The notes below the pieces were generated by a model that saw nothing but the letters and a program-made list of their open reading frames with translations, had not been told where the DNA came from and ran no database searches. DNA of 64,000 nucleotides from positions 1-64,000 of the forward strand of contig JANNLG010000171.1 in the NCBI GenBank assembly GCA_031396695.1, read 5' to 3'. Positions 33,595 through 43,271 of the stretch are shown here, one piece after another (positions within the stretch are counted from its first letter, which is position 1; each line of letters begins with the position of its first letter). This DNA comes from VGRW01 sp031396695. GTDB lineage: Bacteria; Myxococcota_A; UBA9160; SZUA-336. The position numbers and the translations under genes were made by a program.

Positions 33595-35216
33595 CCACGC
33601 TCGTGTGGCTCGCGGCGTGCGCGATCGCTGCATTCGCGGGGCAGGCCGCGATTCGAGGCCGTCGTGAGCTGCGCGCGTGGCTCGGCCGCGACCCGACGCC
33701 GGTTGCGCGCGCGACGCGGGCGCTCGCGCTGACGCTCGCGGCGCTGCTCTCCGCGCACGCGCTCGGACTCGCGCTCGAAACGCCCGATCGTCTCTCCGAT
33801 GATTTCGCCGACGTGGTGATCGCGGTCGACACCTCCACCAGCATGGACGTGACCGACGTCGCGCCGTCCCGCCTGCGCCGCGCGCTCCGTACGGCAGAGC
33901 GCGCGGTCCAAGAGGCACAAGGGGTGAGGTTCGCGCTGGTCGTGTTCGCCGGCGAGGCGTTCATCGCGCTTCCGCTCACCCAGGATCGCGACGCCGTGCT
34001 CACCTATCTGCGCGCGCTCGACAGCGAGACGATCTCGGTGAAAGGCAGCGAGCTCGCGCGCGGGCTCGAGGCCGCCGCTCGCGCGTTCGATCCGCGCTCG
34101 AGCCGACCGCGCACGGTGCTGCTGTTGACGGACGGCGAGCACTTCGGCCCCGCGCCCGACGCGCAGATCGCCGCGCTCGGCCGGCTGGCCGCGCAGGTGG
34201 TCGCGATCGGCTACGGCACCGAGGAGGGCGGCGCGGTGCCGGGTCAGCTCGCGCTCGCCGAAGCGGTACGGCGCGGCGAGGCGACCGTGTCTCGGCGTGG
34301 CGACGCAGTTCTGCGTCGGGTCGCGTCCGAAACCGGGGGCGCCTATTTCCGCGAGATCGAAGAGCGCCCCACGACCGCCGATCTGCTGCCGCCGCCCGTG
34401 CCGAGCGCGGAGCCCGAGCCGGAGTCGAAGGCCGATCCGCTGCTGCCCTGGTTGCTGGCGGCCGCGCTCGCACTGCTCGCGGAGCTCTGGCTGTCGGGCC
34501 AGCCGGGCGTTCGCATCTCGCGCCCGCGCGCGCGACGGCGTCAACTCGCCGCCGCGACACTGGCGGGTGTCGCGCTGGCGGGAACCGCCTTCGGCCCGCT
34601 CTCGAGCTGGCTCGAACAGGGCGACCAAGCGCTGGCCGCCGGGCGTCCGGACGAGGCGCTCGCGCTCTACCGCGAGGCCGAGCGCGCGCGCGGCCCCGAC
34701 GCGCGAACGCAGATCCGGATCGGCAACGCGTTGTTCCGGCTCGAGCGCATGGATCAGGCCGCCAGCGCCTACCTCGAGGCGCTGCGCGCGCTCGCGCCCG
34801 ACGATCCCGAGGCGCGCTTCGCGGCGAGCTTCAACCTGGGCAACACGCTGGTCGCGCAGAAGCACTTCGAGGAAGCGCGCGATGCGTACTGGGCCGCGCT
34901 GCTCGCGATGCCCGAGAGCCCCGAAGCCAAGTTCAACTACGAGTGGTCGGTCGAGCGCATTCTCGAAATCCCGCCGGTGCCCGAGACCGAGCCGAACCGC
35001 GACGCGCAGAGTGACTCCGAAGCGCCGCAGCCCTCGCCGTCCGGCGACGCGCCGGGTCGGGGCGAGCCGCAGCCCGCTCCCGGCGGACTCGACGAGCGCG
35101 AGGCGCAGGCCTGGCTCGAGACGCTCGAGGAGCCGGTCGGCGAAGCGCTCGAGCGCCAGGTGACCAACGAATTCGACGGCCAGCCGCGCGCGCGTCCGGG
35201 CAGCAAGACGTGGTGA
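33591..35216 (+). CDS. BatB/BatC-type fusion: VWA domain plus TPR repeats
   Basis: 541 residues from a GTG at 33591 overlapping the batA stop (GTGA). Membrane helices near 1-15 and 45-65 precede a VWA domain with metal-site AVDTSTSM (~83) and LLLTDGEHFGP. A further membrane helix pair (~285-340) leads to a periplasmic or cytoplasmic TPR region: WLEQGDQALAAGRPDEALALYREAE in parts, IRIGNALFRLERMDQAASAYLEAL in parts, SFNLGNTLVAQKHFEEARDAYW in parts. A low-complexity Pro/Glu tail follows. In many bacteria BatB and the TPR protein BatC are separate genes; here one chain carries both. Confidence 0.86.
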   Translation: MTTLVWLAACAIAAFAGQAAIRGRRELRAWLGRDPTPVARATRALALTLAALLSAHALGLALETPDRLSDDFADVVIAVDTSTSMDVTDVAPSRLRRALRTAERAVQEAQGVRFALVVFAGEAFIALPLTQDRDAVLTYLRALDSETISVKGSELARGLEAAARAFDPRSSRPRTVLLLTDGEHFGPAPDAQIAALGRLAAQVVAIGYGTEEGGAVPGQLALAEAVRRGEATVSRRGDAVLRRVASETGGAYFREIEERPTTADLLPPPVPSAEPEPESKADPLLPWLLAAALALLAELWLSGQPGVRISRPRARRRQLAAATLAGVALAGTAFGPLSSWLEQGDQALAAGRPDEALALYREAERARGPDARTQIRIGNALFRLERMDQAASAYLEALRALAPDDPEARFAASFNLGNTLVAQKHFEEARDAYWAALLAMPESPEAKFNYEWSVERILEIPPVPETEPNRDAQSDSEAPQPSPSGDAPGRGEPQPAPGGLDEREAQAWLETLEEPVGEALERQVTNEFDGQPRARPGSKTW

Positions 35217-36448
35217 GGGTTCGAGTCGCCGCGCTGCTCGCGCTGGTTGCGCCGTTCGCGCCGTTCGCGCTCGGGGCGAGCGCCGCGCGCGCCGAACCCG
35301 CGCAAACGCTCGAGGTGCAGGTCGCGCTCGATCGCGAGCAGGTCTTCGTGCACGAGCAGGCGGTGCTCTCGGTGATCGTGCGTCACACGCCCGATGCACG
35401 CGCGAGCTGGGAGCCGCCGCCCTTCGACGGTTTCTGGGCCGAGCGCATCGGCACGCGCGGCCTGCCGCCCGACGCGCAGGGACTGCCGCGCACCGAGTTC
35501 CGGCGCGCGCTGTTTCCGACGCGCAGCGGCGAAGTCGCGATCGCGGCTTCCAAGCTCGTGCTCGTCGGCGAGGGCGGCTCGGAGCTCGAGATCCCCGTAC
35601 CCGGCAGCGTGCTGCGCGTGCTGCCGCTGCCCGCCGAGGTGCCGGAGGGCGCGCTGGTCGGTCAGCTCGAGGTGCGCGTCAGCGCGAGCGACGATCGCCT
35701 GCGCTTGGGCAAAGCGCTCTCGCTCACGATCGAGCTCGCCGGCGAGGGCAACGTGTGGGACGCGAAGGCGCCCGCGCTCGAGGCGCTCGTCGGCCCCGAC
35801 GTCGAGGTGTTCCCCGAGGCCCCGCTGATCTCGATCGGCGAGAGCGCCGGCCGCGCCACCACGCGCCGCACCTTCCGCTATGCGCTCGTGCCCTCGCGCA
35901 CGGGCACGCTGCGCGTCGAGCCGGTGCGCTTTCCGTACTTCGACCCGAGCCGGCGCGCGCTCGCGAGCGCCGAGAGCGCACCCGTGCTCTTCACCGTGTT
36001 CGCGGGCAGCGCAGACGCGGAAGAGCGCGCCCCGTGGGAGAACCGGCCCGCGCTGCGCGAGGCGACGCGCCTGCCGCTCGCCTGGCTCGCGTTCGCGTTC
36101 GCGGCCGCGCTCGCGCTCTCGTACTTCCTGCTGTCGCGTCGACGCCGCGCGCAGGCGGCGCTCGGTCTGACCGGAAGCCCGCCCTCGCCGCGCAAGGCGT
36201 TCGAAGCCGCACTCGCGGCGCGCGACACACGCGAGTGTCTGCCGCTGCTCGCGAACGCCGTGCGCGCCGCGATCACCGTCCGCCACGGCTTCGACGCGGG
36301 GACGCTCACGAGCCCGGAAATCGCCTCGCGCAATCCCGATCCGGAAGCGCTCGCGCTGCTGCTCGCGCTCGACCGCGCGCGCTTCGCGGGCACCGCCCGC
36401 GCCGACGACGCGCTGGTCGCCCGCGTGCGCGCGTACCTGAAAGTCTAG
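35210..36448 (+). CDS. batD: BatD-like oxygen tolerance protein
   Basis: 412 residues from GTG at 35210 (or 35213). A signal peptide (AALLALVAPFAPFALGASAARA) is followed by immunoglobulin-like BatD repeats (VQVALDREQVFVHEQAVLSVIV in parts, and a second copy at LEVRVSASDDRLRLGKALSLTIEL in parts), the conserved PFDGFWAER near residue 68, a membrane helix (~285-305) and a helical cytoplasmic end. It closes the operon MoxR, DUF58, lipoprotein, BatA, BatB/C, BatD. Its stop shares a CTAG with the convergent methyltransferase stop. Confidence 0.87.
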   Translation: MVRVRVAALLALVAPFAPFALGASAARAEPAQTLEVQVALDREQVFVHEQAVLSVIVRHTPDARASWEPPPFDGFWAERIGTRGLPPDAQGLPRTEFRRALFPTRSGEVAIAASKLVLVGEGGSELEIPVPGSVLRVLPLPAEVPEGALVGQLEVRVSASDDRLRLGKALSLTIELAGEGNVWDAKAPALEALVGPDVEVFPEAPLISIGESAGRATTRRTFRYALVPSRTGTLRVEPVRFPYFDPSRRALASAESAPVLFTVFAGSADAEERAPWENRPALREATRLPLAWLAFAFAAALALSYFLLSRRRRAQAALGLTGSPPSPRKAFEAALAARDTRECLPLLANAVRAAITVRHGFDAGTLTSPEIASRNPDPEALALLLALDRARFAGTARADDALVARVRAYLKV

Positions 36449-37443
36449 GAAGCGTGTTGGCGCTTCGCGCGCGCGTACAAGTCGGGCGTGTTGCCGACGT
36501 ACGACTCGAGCAGCTCGCGATCGCCGATCGCCGCATCGGCTCGCTCACCGATGAAGAAGAGGCCGAGTGCGGCGTCGCGCGCAGCCGGCCGCGACGCGAG
36601 CAGGAAATCGAAATACTTCACCCAGAACAACGTGACACGGCAGAGCGTCTTCACGGCGAAGCGCGAGCGGCGTCCGCTCGCGAAGCCGAGCAACAGAGAT
36701 TGGATTGCGTAGCCGAGGGCCGCACCCGGACCGGACGAGACACCCGATGAGAGCTCGCGGAAGCGCGCGAAGAGCCGCCGGTGCGCGAGGCCCGAGAAGC
36801 GGTTGAAGTCGTACGCACCGCCGTGCACCGGCAGCATGAACGGCGTGTCGGCATAGACGATTCCCTCCGGCCGCAGCACGCGGTGGATCTCGTCGGCGAT
36901 GGCCTGCGGATCCACGCCGTGCTCGAGCACACCGTCGACGATCACCGCGTCGAACGAGCCGTCTGCAAAGGGAAGCGAACGCGGGTCCGAGAGGACACCA
37001 ACACCCGCGCCCGGAACGCAATCGCACTCGATGCAGGAAAGATCGGGATCCTGGCGCAGTACCGCGTTTGCGGCGCGCGCGTGCTTTCCGCCGATGTTCA
37101 GAATCTCCGGCCGTGCGCTGCGCGCGAACAGCAGGGCCTTGAGCTGCGCCGCATTCCGCCGTGCGGCGAGATTCAGATCCAGGCTCGGCAGTGCGCGCAG
37201 CGCGAACGCGTGCAGGCGTGATTGCGGTGGCTTTCCCAGTAAACGCTCCGTGTAGTCGGCGATCCGAAGCACACTCTCGCGCTCGTCGATCAGGACCGGC
37301 GCTCCGTCGACGATCGGGAATCGGATCGCGCAGGCGCTCTGGAGACACTCGAGCTCCGGACCTCGCTCCCCCAGCGCGCCCCGACAGCGCGGGCAGCGCA
37401 GTCTCGTCACCGCCACGCGCAGAATCGACCTAGATTCCGTCAT
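36445..37443 (-). CDS. SAM-dependent methyltransferase with Trm112-like zinc domain
   Basis: 332 residues. The N-terminus has a Zn-ribbon of the Trm112 type (LRCPRCRGALG, then ECLQSACAIRFPIVDGAPVLI in parts). The methyltransferase domain (~110-230) shows ILNIGG at motif I, an acidic end of beta-2 (CIECDCVPG), LPFADGSFDAVIVDGVLEHG and IHRVLRPEGIVYADTPFM in parts, the Methyltransf_11 pattern. Substrate unknown; proteins of this architecture often sit in glycan or secondary metabolite clusters. It is divergent from the radical SAM gene, with which it may share a pathway. Confidence 0.86.
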   Translation of the reverse strand: MTESRSILRVAVTRLRCPRCRGALGERGPELECLQSACAIRFPIVDGAPVLIDERESVLRIADYTERLLGKPPQSRLHAFALRALPSLDLNLAARRNAAQLKALLFARSARPEILNIGGKHARAANAVLRQDPDLSCIECDCVPGAGVGVLSDPRSLPFADGSFDAVIVDGVLEHGVDPQAIADEIHRVLRPEGIVYADTPFMLPVHGGAYDFNRFSGLAHRRLFARFRELSSGVSSGPGAALGYAIQSLLLGFASGRRSRFAVKTLCRVTLFWVKYFDFLLASRPAARDAALGLFFIGERADAAIGDRELLESYVGNTPDLYARAKRQHAS

Positions 37444-37507
37444 TCAGTTGTCATTCTAGCTCGGCCATGTGGCAGTATGCCCACGCCATGACGACGAATG
37501 AGACTCT

Positions 37508-38998
37508 GTGAGCTCGACCGCTGGGCAAGAGCCACACGTCCTGCTCGTCGATCTGAACAACTTCGCGCGCTACCCGACCGTCGCAGTGGGGTTGCTCGCG
37601 GCGGTCCTGCGCGACGCCGATCTCGAAGTCGAGGTCCTGTCGCCGCTCGCATTCGGCGTTCCCGGCGTGCCACGTGAGCCGCGAGCAGCTCCGTGGGGCG
37701 CGGTAGAAGCGAAGCTCCGCTATGCGACCGCGATGTCGCGAAACCCGATCGTGACTCGTGCGCGCGCAGCGCTCGTGGAGCGTCGACATCCGATCAAGAG
37801 CCGCGCCATGCGCATGCTGCTCGAGTCGCTCGAGGCGAAGCTCACGCTCGGATGCAACGTGGTGCTGATCTCCGCGTACTTGATGTACTTCGAAGCGTGC
37901 CGCGAGATCGCGCGAGTCTGCGCGGCCCGCGGAATTCCGGTGCTCATCGGAGGCAGCTACTTCTTCCAGCCCGAAGTCGCCAGCGAGTGGACCGGCATTC
38001 CGGGCGTGAACGCGGTGGTGGGGGGCGAGGTCGAGCCGTATGTCGCCGAGATCGTGCGCGCCGCCGTCGGCGGCAAGGAACTCGGCGGATTCCCGGGCGT
38101 CTGGGTAGAAGCGACGCAGACGGCGCCGGCGAGACCTCTGCTCGGTCTCGACTCGTTGCCCTTTCCCGACTACAGCGATTTCCCGTGGCACCGCTACCCG
38201 GAGCGCATCGTGCCGATCGTCACCGGGCGAGGCTGCGGGTGGGGCGTCTGCACGTTCTGCTCCGACGTAACGAGCACAGCGGGCCGAACCTTCCGCTCGC
38301 GGGACGCCGGCAACGTGCTCGACGAACTCGAGTTCCAAGCGCGGCGACACGCCACGCACTTGTTCGTCTTCACCGACCTGAAGTTGAATTCGGACGCGGA
38401 GGTCTGGAGCGCGCTCATCTCGCGCACGCGTACGCACGTTCCATCCGCGCGTTGGATCGGCGCGGTGCACGTCAACGGGGATCGGCCCGACGGCGTGTCG
38501 CTCGCCGAGCTCCGCGCGGCAAAGACGTCCGGTATGGTGCGGTTGACGACCGGACTCGAGTCCGGCAGCCAGCGCGTGCTCGACGACATGCGCAAGGGCA
38601 CCAACCTAGGCACGACTCGCCGCTTCCTGGAAGATGCGGCCGTCGCGGAACTGAGCGTCCGACTGACGATGATCGTGGGCTATCCCGGCGAGCGAGCGGA
38701 AGACGTCGGGGCGAGTGCGACGTTCGTCGAGGAGAATTCGGCTCGGATCGATCGCATTCTCCTGAACCGCTTCGCGCTCATGACCGGAACTCGCCTGCAC
38801 CGGAACACGGAGCGCGATGCCCACGCGGATCTTGCGTCGGTTCGACCGAACCACCGTGTCGCGCTACTCGACCACGAGTTCGAACCCGCGCGCGACCCCG
38901 CATACCGGCGCCAGGTGAACCGTCTGATCTCGGCCGTTCATCGCGTGAATCGCCGACCGATTCGCGAAGGCGCGAGCGAGTTCGAAGGCGTCATGTAG
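37508..38998 (+). CDS. B12-binding-type radical SAM protein
   Basis: 496 residues from a GTG at 37508. The N-terminal ~170 residues look like a cobalamin-binding Rossmann domain (HVLLVDLNNFARYPTVAVGLLAAVL in parts, VVLISAYLMY, IPVLIGGSYF, VVGGEVEP). The radical SAM core begins with three Cys in GRGCGWGVCTFCSD (~242-250), then FVFTDLKLN and LTTGLESGSQRVLDDMRKG in parts, VRLTMIVGYPGE. Such enzymes methylate or rearrange unactivated carbons in lipids, antibiotics or peptides. Substrate unknown; no RiPP precursor was seen nearby. Its end overlaps the convergent glycosyltransferase end by 8 bases. Confidence 0.87.
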   Translation: MSSTAGQEPHVLLVDLNNFARYPTVAVGLLAAVLRDADLEVEVLSPLAFGVPGVPREPRAAPWGAVEAKLRYATAMSRNPIVTRARAALVERRHPIKSRAMRMLLESLEAKLTLGCNVVLISAYLMYFEACREIARVCAARGIPVLIGGSYFFQPEVASEWTGIPGVNAVVGGEVEPYVAEIVRAAVGGKELGGFPGVWVEATQTAPARPLLGLDSLPFPDYSDFPWHRYPERIVPIVTGRGCGWGVCTFCSDVTSTAGRTFRSRDAGNVLDELEFQARRHATHLFVFTDLKLNSDAEVWSALISRTRTHVPSARWIGAVHVNGDRPDGVSLAELRAAKTSGMVRLTTGLESGSQRVLDDMRKGTNLGTTRRFLEDAAVAELSVRLTMIVGYPGERAEDVGASATFVEENSARIDRILLNRFALMTGTRLHRNTERDAHADLASVRPNHRVALLDHEFEPARDPAYRRQVNRLISAVHRVNRRPIREGASEFEGVM

Positions 38999-40199
38999 CG
39001 AGCGCCCTCTGGAAGAGCGCTTCCAGTCGCCCGACCTGCCGCTCGATCGTGTGCCGCTCGAGCACCAGCGCGCGCCCGCGTGCGGCCATCTCATCGAGGC
39101 GTGGGGCGGAAGTCGCGAGCAATTCGCGCAGCGCGTCGGTCAGGTCGTCGACGGCGTCCGGCGACACCAGCCAGCCCGTCTCCCCATCGCGCACGAGCTC
39201 CGGAATCGCAGCAACGCGACTCGCGATCACCGGGCGGCCGAGCGCCAGCGCCTCGATGATCACGACCGGCAGGCCCTCCGCTTGGCTCGGTACGACGACG
39301 CCACGTGAACCGAGCAGAGCACTGCGAACCCGAGACTCGTCGGCCCAGCCGTGCACCGAGACACACCCGCGCAGGTCGAGCGCGTCGAGGCGGGCCTCGA
39401 TCCCACCGCGAAGCTCCCCATCACCGACGAGCACCAGATCGAACGCAACGCCCTCGCGCGAAAGTCGTGCGGCGGCGTCGAGCAGTCGTAGTTGACCCTT
39501 GCGACCGCTCAGACGACCGACGCAGACCAATCGCTGCGACGCGGGATCGATCGGAGGAGAGCCGGACAGGAAAGCCGCATCGACACCGCACCGCACGACG
39601 CTGAGCTTTGAGCGATCCGCTTCGTCGCACAGCGCGGCTACCTGTTCGAAGCAATAGTCGCTGATCGCGACGGTGAAGACCGCCGCGCGGACCTTCAGCC
39701 GCAGGCCGTCGCGAGCCTCCGGCACGAACTCCTCGGGGCCGTGCACCGTCAGGCTGTACGGAGTCCCGCCGAACACCTGAATCACGTGCGCCACGGCAGC
39801 CGGATGCGTGCCGAAGTGCACGTGCAAGTGGGGTAGCCCGCGCAGAGCGAGCTCTCGCGCGAGAACGACGGCCTCGAACAGGTAGACGAACGCGTGCCGC
39901 AGGCGTCTACCGTCGGCGGGCGCTACGGCGTACGCCGCGAGCCAGGCCGCGAGCATGCGCCGTGGGTGCGTGACGAAGGCATGCAGAATGTCTCTCGCGA
40001 TGCGCCGCTTCGACTGCTCGAGAACCACGAAGGTGAGCGCGATCTCCGCGCGGTCGGCTGCGTCGACGACAGCGTCATGTCCCGAGCGCAGCGAGCAGCG
40101 GAAGACCTCGTGTCCGCGCTTCTCCAGCTCGCGGATCTCGCGTCGGATGAACGTGTGGCTGGGGTACGGATACCGGTGCGTGAGATAGGCGAGCCGCAT
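38991..40199 (-). CDS. GT4-family glycosyltransferase
   Basis: 402 residues. The GT-B fold is shown by an N-terminal MRLAYLTHRYPYPSHTFIRREI in parts, HVHFGTHPAAVAHV, LTVHGPEEF, and the C-terminal donor-site LVCVGRLSGRKGQLRLLDAA in parts and PSQAEGLPVVIIEALALGRPVIAS in parts with the E-x7-E motif. It would transfer a sugar from a nucleotide donor to a lipid or glycan at the inner membrane face. The acceptor is unknown. The neighbouring methyltransferase and radical SAM genes suggest a small modification island for a surface glycan or lipid. Confidence 0.9.
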   Translation of the reverse strand: MRLAYLTHRYPYPSHTFIRREIRELEKRGHEVFRCSLRSGHDAVVDAADRAEIALTFVVLEQSKRRIARDILHAFVTHPRRMLAAWLAAYAVAPADGRRLRHAFVYLFEAVVLARELALRGLPHLHVHFGTHPAAVAHVIQVFGGTPYSLTVHGPEEFVPEARDGLRLKVRAAVFTVAISDYCFEQVAALCDEADRSKLSVVRCGVDAAFLSGSPPIDPASQRLVCVGRLSGRKGQLRLLDAAARLSREGVAFDLVLVGDGELRGGIEARLDALDLRGCVSVHGWADESRVRSALLGSRGVVVPSQAEGLPVVIIEALALGRPVIASRVAAIPELVRDGETGWLVSPDAVDDLTDALRELLATSAPRLDEMAARGRALVLERHTIERQVGRLEALFQRALAT

Positions 40200-40239
40200 G
40201 GCCGCGGCAGTCTAGGGGGCGGCATTGAATTGCGGGTGT

Positions 40240-40827
40240 CTAGTTTTGAGCCGGCAGATCCTCCGGCCGATTCAGATTCCGCAAACTCGCGAGCTCGGGA
40301 TCGAGCGCGCGCAGGTCGGCTTCGGGGACGAAGACCGTGTTCAGGTCGCGCAGCAGCGCTTGCAGCGCGAGCTCGCCGCGCGCGATGCGGCGCTCGAGCT
40401 CGGGCAGGATGCGCGGGCGGTAGACGGCGAGCAGCGGCTCGGGGCCGCGTGGGCCGAGCGGCGCGACCACGTCGGCGCCGCCCTCCGTGGACACCAGCGC
40501 GAGCAGCGCGAGCAGCACGCGCGGGTCGATGTCGGGCAGATCGCATGCGGCTACTAGCACGGCGCTCGACTCGCAGGCGGCCAGCGCCGCCGCGATGCCG
40601 ACCAATGGCGCGCGCTCGGCGTGGCGGTCGACGATGCACTCGAGACCGAGCTCGGGCAGCTCGTCGGGTCGCGCCACGAAGCGCACGCGCTCCAGACACG
40701 CGCCGAGCGCGGCCGCGACGCGCGTGGCGAGCGGCGCGCCCTGATAGTGGAGCGTCGCCTTGTCGCGACCCATGCGCGTGGAGCTGCCGCCGACCAGCAC
40801 CGCGCCTTCGACGTGCGAGAGCTTCAA
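40240..40827 (-). CDS. mobA: molybdenum cofactor guanylyltransferase
   Basis: 195 residues from a TTG at 40827 that overlaps the moeA stop (TTGA). The nucleotidyltransferase P-loop-like motif is GAVLVGGSSTRMGRDKATL (residues ~8-26), followed by VAACDLPDIDP (metal Asp) and EPLLAVYRP near residue 128. It adds GMP to molybdopterin to form the guanine dinucleotide cofactor of DMSO-reductase-family enzymes. That fits the molybdopterin oxidoreductase at 59554, which belongs to this family. Confidence 0.9.
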   Translation of the reverse strand: MKLSHVEGAVLVGGSSTRMGRDKATLHYQGAPLATRVAAALGACLERVRFVARPDELPELGLECIVDRHAERAPLVGIAAALAACESSAVLVAACDLPDIDPRVLLALLALVSTEGGADVVAPLGPRGPEPLLAVYRPRILPELERRIARGELALQALLRDLNTVFVPEADLRALDPELASLRNLNRPEDLPAQN

Positions 40828-42080
40828 AACCCGGGCTCGGTCTGCAGATCGTCGGAGTGGAGCAGCTGCACGGGCACTCGCGCGCCGGCTTCGACGCGGG
40901 TCGTGTCCTCGGCCACGAAGGCGAGCCCGTCGGCGCGCACCATCGAGAGCAGGATGTTCGAGCCCTGCGCGCCGGTCTCGCGCGCGTGCAGCTCGCCTGC
41001 CCGGCGCTCGAGCGTGACGCGCACGAAGTGCGCGCGGCCCTTGGGCTTGTCGTAGGCCTCATCGAGCACGGCCGACTCCACCGCACGGTACACACGTGTG
41101 TGTCCCATCATGCGCAGCAGACACGGCCGCACGAACTGCTCGAAGGTGACCAGCGTCGAGACGGGATTCCCGGGCAGGCCGAACACGGGCCGCTCGCCGA
41201 TCGTCACGAACGCGAGCGGCGCACCCGGCTTCATGCGGATGCGCCAGAGCCGCAGGTTTCCGCCCAGACCCGCGAGCACCTGCTTGATCCAGTCGCGGTC
41301 ACCGACCGAGACGCCGCCGGTCGAGATCACCGCGTCGCAGGCGAGCGCCGCGCGGAACTGGGCTTCGATCGGGTCGGGCTCGTCGGGGGCGATGCCCAGG
41401 TACACGGGCTCGGCGCCGATCTCGCGCAGGCCCGCGCACAGCGCGTACGAGTTCGAGCTGGCGATGCGGCCGTCCGCGCGCAGGCGGTCGGGCTCGACCA
41501 GCTCGTCGCCGGTCGCGAGCACCGCCACGCGCGGCCGCGCGCGCACCGAGACCTGCGTGCGTCCGAGCGCGGCGAGCATGCCGACCAACGGCGCGCGCAG
41601 GATGTCGCCGGGTGATGCGACCAACACCCCGGGGTGTACGTCCGAGCCCGCGCGACGGATGTGCTGGCCGAGCTTCGGCGCGCTGCGCACGCGCACCTGC
41701 TCGCCCTCGACCGCGGTGTCTTCGACCATCACCACCGCGTCGGCGCCGGCGGGAATCGCGGCGCCGGTCATGATCCGCGCCGCCTCGCCCGCCCCGATCG
41801 CGCGCTGGCTGCGCTTGCCCGCGGGCAGGTCGTCGACGACGCGCAGCAGCGACGGCGCGCGGACGGCGTCGGCGGCGCGCAGCGCGTAGCCGTCCATCGC
41901 GGAGTTGTCCTCGGGCGGGATCAGCACTCCGGCGTGGATCTGCTCGGCCAGCACGCGTCCGGTCGCGCGCTCCAGCCCGAGGGTCTCGCGCCCGAGCGCG
42001 GGGGCCGAGCCGAGGATCAACTCGCGCGCCTCCGCGACGCTCACCGTCGACCGCTCCGCCTCGCCCTTGGCCTCGCGCAT
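40824..42080 (-). CDS. moeA: molybdopterin molybdotransferase
   Basis: 418 residues from the ATG at 42080, chosen for the GGAGGGG ribosome site just upstream; an earlier in-frame start at 42107 lacks one. It inserts molybdenum into adenylylated molybdopterin. Domain order is normal: LERATGRVLAEQIHAGVLIPPEDNSAMDGYAL in parts, RIMTGAAIPAGADAVVMVEDT in parts, VLATGDELVEP, the MPT-binding GGVSVGDRDW, PVFGLPGNPVS and a C-terminal beta-barrel. Coupled to mobA. Confidence 0.93.
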   Translation of the reverse strand: MREAKGEAERSTVSVAEARELILGSAPALGRETLGLERATGRVLAEQIHAGVLIPPEDNSAMDGYALRAADAVRAPSLLRVVDDLPAGKRSQRAIGAGEAARIMTGAAIPAGADAVVMVEDTAVEGEQVRVRSAPKLGQHIRRAGSDVHPGVLVASPGDILRAPLVGMLAALGRTQVSVRARPRVAVLATGDELVEPDRLRADGRIASSNSYALCAGLREIGAEPVYLGIAPDEPDPIEAQFRAALACDAVISTGGVSVGDRDWIKQVLAGLGGNLRLWRIRMKPGAPLAFVTIGERPVFGLPGNPVSTLVTFEQFVRPCLLRMMGHTRVYRAVESAVLDEAYDKPKGRAHFVRVTLERRAGELHARETGAQGSNILLSMVRADGLAFVAEDTTRVEAGARVPVQLLHSDDLQTEPGF

Positions 42081-42098
42081 CACCCCTCCGCGGGCTAG

Positions 42099-42119
42099 TC
42101 TGCCCAAAACTTAGGCAGA
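42099..42119. promoter_or_regulatory. inverted repeat between moeA and ntrB
   Basis: TCTGCC (42099-42104) and GGCAGA (42114-42119) form a perfect 6-bp inverted repeat with an AT-rich nine-base centre, about 20 bases upstream of moeA and 70 upstream of ntrB. It does not resemble a ModE box. An operator is possible. Confidence 0.3.
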
Positions 42120-42189
42120 TCGCCCTGCGATCGCCGCGGCGTGAGCATGCACCGGTCGGCTCCGCCCTTGCATCTAGCTGGCGGGTCCG

Positions 42190-43271
42190 ATGAAAGAAAC
42201 CCTCGAGCGCATCGACGACATCCTCGGATCGCTCCGCGTGGGGATCCTCGCGATCGATGCGGACGGCCGGGTCGAGCTCGAGAACCCCGAGGCGAGCCGG
42301 ATCCTGGGCCAGTCGATCGTGGCCGCGGTCGGCCGCCCGCTCCACCAGGTGCTCGGCCGCCAGCACCCCGCGAGCGCCCTGCTCGAGACCGCGCTGCGCG
42401 AAGGCCGGGCGGTTTCGGAGCACGGCTGCCTAGTGCCCGATCGGATGGGTGGCCGGCCGCTGGTGGTCGATCTGTCCGCGGCCCCGATCGGACGCGGCAG
42501 CGAGGTGCACGGCGCCGTGCTCTCGCTCAGCGACCGCACGATCGGCGTCGAGCTCGAGGACCTGCTCGGCCAGCGCGCGCGCTCCGAGCTGTTCGCGCAG
42601 CTCGCGGCCGGCATCGCGCACGAGCTGCGCAACCCGCTGTCCGGCATTCGCGGCGCGGCCGACCTGCTGCTGGGCAAGCTCCCCGAGTCGAGCCTCGCGC
42701 GCTACCCCGAGCTGATCCGCGCGGAAGTCGATCGCATGCGTCGGCTGCTCGACGACCTGGCCGAGCTCACACGCGGCGGCGACCTGCGCCCGCGCCGCGC
42801 CAACCTGCACCGCGTGATCGACGACGTGGTCGAGCTGCACAGCCACTCCGAGACGTGGCAGGGCATCAAGATCGAACGCAGCTACGACCCGAGCATTCCC
42901 GAGTTCGAGTTCGACCCCGACCGCACCACGCAAGTGCTGTTGAACCTGATGCGCAACGCGGTGCAAGCGATGGCGGGCAGCGGCACGCTCACGCTGCGCA
43001 CGCGCATCGAGTCGGCGTACCACTTCGAACACGTCGGGCCCGAGCGCGCACGGCTCGTGCGCATCGACATCCAGGACACCGGCCCCGGCATTCCCGACGA
43101 GGACCTGCCGCTCCTGTTCACGCCGTTCTTCACGCGCCGCAGCTCCGGCACCGGGCTCGGTCTGGCCGTCGCTCAAGCCTGGACCGTGAAGCAGGGCGGG
43201 CGGATCCTGGTGCGCAGCCGCGCCGGAGAAGGAACACGCATGCGTGTAGAGCTGCCCCTCCGGAAGCCGAC

